From contig JAFXPH010000004.1 in NCBI GenBank assembly GCA_017528085.1, positions 62,001 to 126,000 of the forward strand: a DNA stretch of 64,000 nucleotides, in the 5' to 3' direction. The position numbers and the translations under genes are program-made. Under the pieces are notes generated by a model. The model saw only the letters and a list, made by a program, of their open reading frames with translations, made no database searches and had not been told where the DNA came from. This document shows positions 59,634 through 64,000 of the stretch, piece by piece. Origin of the DNA: Clostridia bacterium (GTDB lineage Bacteria > Bacillota > Clostridia > TANB77 > CAG-508). Positions within the stretch are counted from its first letter, which is position 1. Every line of letters begins with the position of its first letter.

Positions 59634-60218
59634 ATGAAAGTAATAGGAATTACAGGAAATTCTGGATCTGGTAAAACAACGGCATCTAAAATATTAGAAG
59701 AGAAACTTTCAGCATATGTTATAGATGCTGATAAAGTTGTTAAGGATATGTCACAACCAGGTACAGAATATTTTAATGCAATAAAAAGAGTATTTGGTGA
59801 TAATTTCTTCACTGATGATGGTAATATAAATAGGAAGAAACTTGCTGATGAAATATATAATCAAAAAGATTCTCTTCATAGACTAAATGATCTTACATTT
59901 AAATATGTAAAAGAAGAAATTGAAAATCAAATATCAGCTAATAAATCAGAAAATGAATATGTAGTAATAGATGTACCATTATTATTTGAAGCGGGTTTAG
60001 ATAAATCATGTGATGTGGTTATAGCTATGGTGGCAGATGATGAGAAAAAGATTGAAAGAATAATGGAAAGAGATGGAATAGACTATGCAACTGCAAAAAA
60101 AAGACTAGACATTCAACCTGATGATGATATGTATTTAGAGAAGGCAGACTTTATAATTGATAATAGTAACGATGATGAGTTATGGCAAAAACTAAGTGAA
60201 ATATTACAAATGATTTAA
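59634..60218 (+). CDS. coaE: Dephospho-CoA kinase
   Basis: This 194-residue P-loop kinase starts VIGITGNSGSGKTTASKIL (Walker A). YVIDADKVVKDM, INRKKLADEIYNQ and VIDVPLLFEAGLDKSCDVV, plus the RMERDG-type lid region, follow. It performs the last step of coenzyme A synthesis. The ATG at 59634 is preceded by TTGGGGAAAT; an in-frame TTG at 59622 overlaps the site and is rejected. It begins 16 bp after rnhA. Confidence 0.95.
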   Translation: MKVIGITGNSGSGKTTASKILEEKLSAYVIDADKVVKDMSQPGTEYFNAIKRVFGDNFFTDDGNINRKKLADEIYNQKDSLHRLNDLTFKYVKEEIENQISANKSENEYVVIDVPLLFEAGLDKSCDVVIAMVADDEKKIERIMERDGIDYATAKKRLDIQPDDDMYLEKADFIIDNSNDDELWQKLSEILQMI

Positions 60219-60235
60219 GAAATAAAGAGGAATGT

Positions 60236-61591
60236 ATGAGAAAGTTTTTTAAGATTTTGTGGAAGTTAATATTAATAGCGATATTAGTAGTGGCAATATC
60301 TTATTTTAAAACACACTTTTTTAATGACTACATAAGAGTAAGAAAAAACGAAAGTATTGAATTTAGAAGAAGCATTAAAATGGAAGGCTCTAAGCAAAAA
60401 AGCTATATGATTCATGCAGATAATTATTCAAATGGGCTTTTTTATAAGACGGTAGCAGTTGAACCTAACAAAAACTATAGAGTAAGATGCTTTATTAAAA
60501 CTGAAGACGTTTCTGGAATAGATAATGAAGAGTTTACAGGAGCAAATATCTGCCTTTATGGTGACGGAATTCATTCTGACTTTATAAAAGGAACTAATGA
60601 TTTCCAAGAGGTTTCATTATATTTTAATTCTAAAAACAAAACAGAGGTAAATATAGCATTTAGATTAGGGAATGATTATAAAGATGCTAAAGGAACAGCT
60701 TACTTTACTGATATAAAATTTGAAGAAAGTACAGCTTCACTTGATACTAAGTGGAAATTCTGTGCCTTTATATTTAAGAATTTAGATGTAAAAATAGGCG
60801 ATAAAGAATATAAAGAAGAAATGACAGGTGAAGATATTAGCTTGATTGAAGAAAATCTATCTATGTTTAAAAATGATATTGCAACTTTATCACAACAAGC
60901 AATTAATGCAGAAATAGATAGAAAATATATTGATGCACCTATAGATAAAATATCTCATGATGATACAAATGGCTATTATATAGATCTTAAAGATGTTTAT
61001 AAGTATATTAAAGATTATATTGTTGAAAATAATTATGATCATATATTCATTATCTTTAAATCAGATGCACTTAATAAAGAAGATCTAACTAAATCAGAAG
61101 AACAAGATTGGATAGGTCTTGGAGGTATGATTTATAATCAAATAGGTTATTCAAATATTAGAATACCAGATGAAAACAATAAAGGAAGATACATGGTAAT
61201 TTATAATTCTCAAACTAATAGATTTCCAGATGAAGTATTTATCCATGAATTCCTTCATTATATAGAAAGAATTTCAAATGAACTTAATAGACCAATACCA
61301 GTACTTCACAATTATAAAGATTTTAATTATAGAAAAGTAACTGGCCTTGGACTTAAAACATGGTATGGTGATTATATGTCACATAATGTAGATGATATTT
61401 TACATGGAACTAAAGTAGGTGTGGATAAAACAGTTTACCATGATGCAAAACTATCTAAAAGGGAATTCTTTGAAAATCCTAAAGAAATAGAATTTGATGG
61501 AGAGCCACATTCTATTGCCGAATTTATAGATTTAATATCTAGAGTTGCAAAAGATAATTATAGTAAAATAAAACAAAATGATGATTTTTAA
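60236..61591 (+). CDS. Membrane-anchored putative zinc metallopeptidase with beta-sandwich domain
   Basis: This is a 451-residue protein. An N-terminal membrane helix (about 9-26) is followed by a beta-rich region (about 30-165: [36 protein letters not shown]) resembling carbohydrate-binding or jelly-roll sandwiches. The C-terminal half (about 200-451) has the zincin motif HEFLHYIE near residue 343. A helix-rich end with [13 protein letters not shown]-type sequence follows. The protease domain should face outside. The substrate and family are unknown. It sits between coaE and queA in the operon. Confidence 0.7.
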   Translation: MRKFFKILWKLILIAILVVAISYFKTHFFNDYIRVRKNESIEFRRSIKMEGSKQKSYMIHADNYSNGLFYKTVAVEPNKNYRVRCFIKTEDVSGIDNEEFTGANICLYGDGIHSDFIKGTNDFQEVSLYFNSKNKTEVNIAFRLGNDYKDAKGTAYFTDIKFEESTASLDTKWKFCAFIFKNLDVKIGDKEYKEEMTGEDISLIEENLSMFKNDIATLSQQAINAEIDRKYIDAPIDKISHDDTNGYYIDLKDVYKYIKDYIVENNYDHIFIIFKSDALNKEDLTKSEEQDWIGLGGMIYNQIGYSNIRIPDENNKGRYMVIYNSQTNRFPDEVFIHEFLHYIERISNELNRPIPVLHNYKDFNYRKVTGLGLKTWYGDYMSHNVDDILHGTKVGVDKTVYHDAKLSKREFFENPKEIEFDGEPHSIAEFIDLISRVAKDNYSKIKQNDDF

Positions 61592-61608
61592 GTAAAGAAG
61601 AGGAGATT

Positions 61609-63787
<2,179 letters not shown>

Positions 63788-63798
63788 GAGGAAACAAT

Positions 63799-64000
63799 AT
63801 GAATCTTGAAGAGAGTGAACTATTTAGTTCTGAAATGGAAAAAATTAACAGAAAGAAGACTTCAACAATAGTTTTAATTATTATATTAGCTATTTTGGCT
63901 ATTGGATTGTTTATTATGGCGGCACAAGTTAGAGCTGCTGAAGCAAGAAGATTTAAAGTCTTTTTAAATGATAAGGAAGTAACTACAAAGGATTTATATA
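63799..64000 (+). CDS. N-terminal part of a single-span membrane protein (cut by the window end)
   Basis: An open frame from ATG 63799, with CTAGGAGG ten bases upstream, runs off the end. The 67 visible residues give a short acidic cytoplasmic start, a basic NRKK, one strong membrane helix (about 23-42) and the start of an outside domain (KVFLNDKEVTTKDLY). It is not YajC by sequence, although yajC often follows tgt. Family unknown. Confidence 0.75.
   Translation, partial: MNLEESELFSSEMEKINRKKTSTIVLIIILAILAIGLFIMAAQVRAAEARRFKVFLNDKEVTTKDLY

Overview
The window is a low-GC, gene-dense chromosomal segment of a Gram-positive-type bacterium, most likely an uncultured clostridial member of the Bacillota. 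Supporting signs are strong AT bias, AGA/TTA/ATA-dominated codons, AGGAGG-type ribosome sites, a SAM-I riboswitch in front of metK, and many short U-tailed terminators shared by convergent genes. The housekeeping content (polA, metK, upp, yebC, recJ, relA, hisS, rnhA, coaE, queA, tgt) fits this. No rRNA, tRNA, CRISPR array or insertion sequence was seen. Taxonomy below phylum/class is inference.

Layout. 1-12580 is one long co-directional operon of at least eleven genes. It combines a dolichol/phytol-kinase-like membrane protein, a GNAT, an AMP-forming ligase, a UbiA-like prenyltransferase, a rifampin-phosphotransferase-like dikinase, an HSL-type hydrolase, an HxxxDG acyltransferase, a small membrane protein and an ABC exporter. 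It looks like a biosynthesis-and-export pathway for an unidentified lipid-like product. 12585-14170 holds a foreign-looking gene pair (membrane protein and HNH nuclease). 14226-19114 carries a nitroreductase, a cation efflux protein, a Fic toxin with its antitoxin, an aquaporin and several small genes. 19163-37561 contains three large minus-strand genes encoding 711-, 870- and 942-residue paralogues of unknown function, interspersed with polA, metK, two aminopeptidases and foreign-looking cassettes. 37690-42358 has upp, a phosphatase, serine dehydratase, yebC and traX. 42370-47364 is an alpha-glucan (glycogen-like) locus: a GT4 synthase diverging from a DUF4912 protein, a GH57 branching enzyme and a YlbF protein. 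48739-57343 runs recJ-relA-MBL hydrolase-two unknown genes-hisS-NTP pyrophosphatase. 57835-64000 has tmcAL on the minus strand and an rnhA-coaE-metalloprotease-queA-tgt operon.

Three things stand out. (1) The three-member family shares an N-terminal domain, a C-terminal module 71-77 residues from the end and an upstream TGTTATG box, with divergent middles. (2) Four short cassettes (12585-14170, 27528-28009, 32629-34023, 57344-57838) have visibly richer GC and different codon use from their neighbours, their own sigma-A-type promoters and strong terminators, like phage morons. Two of them have almost identical promoters. (3) The first operon is a plausible undescribed lipid or terpenoid-like pathway.

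Start codons were moved inward from the longest frame wherever a ribosome site supported a later start. All function names come from motifs recognised by eye; no database search was made.
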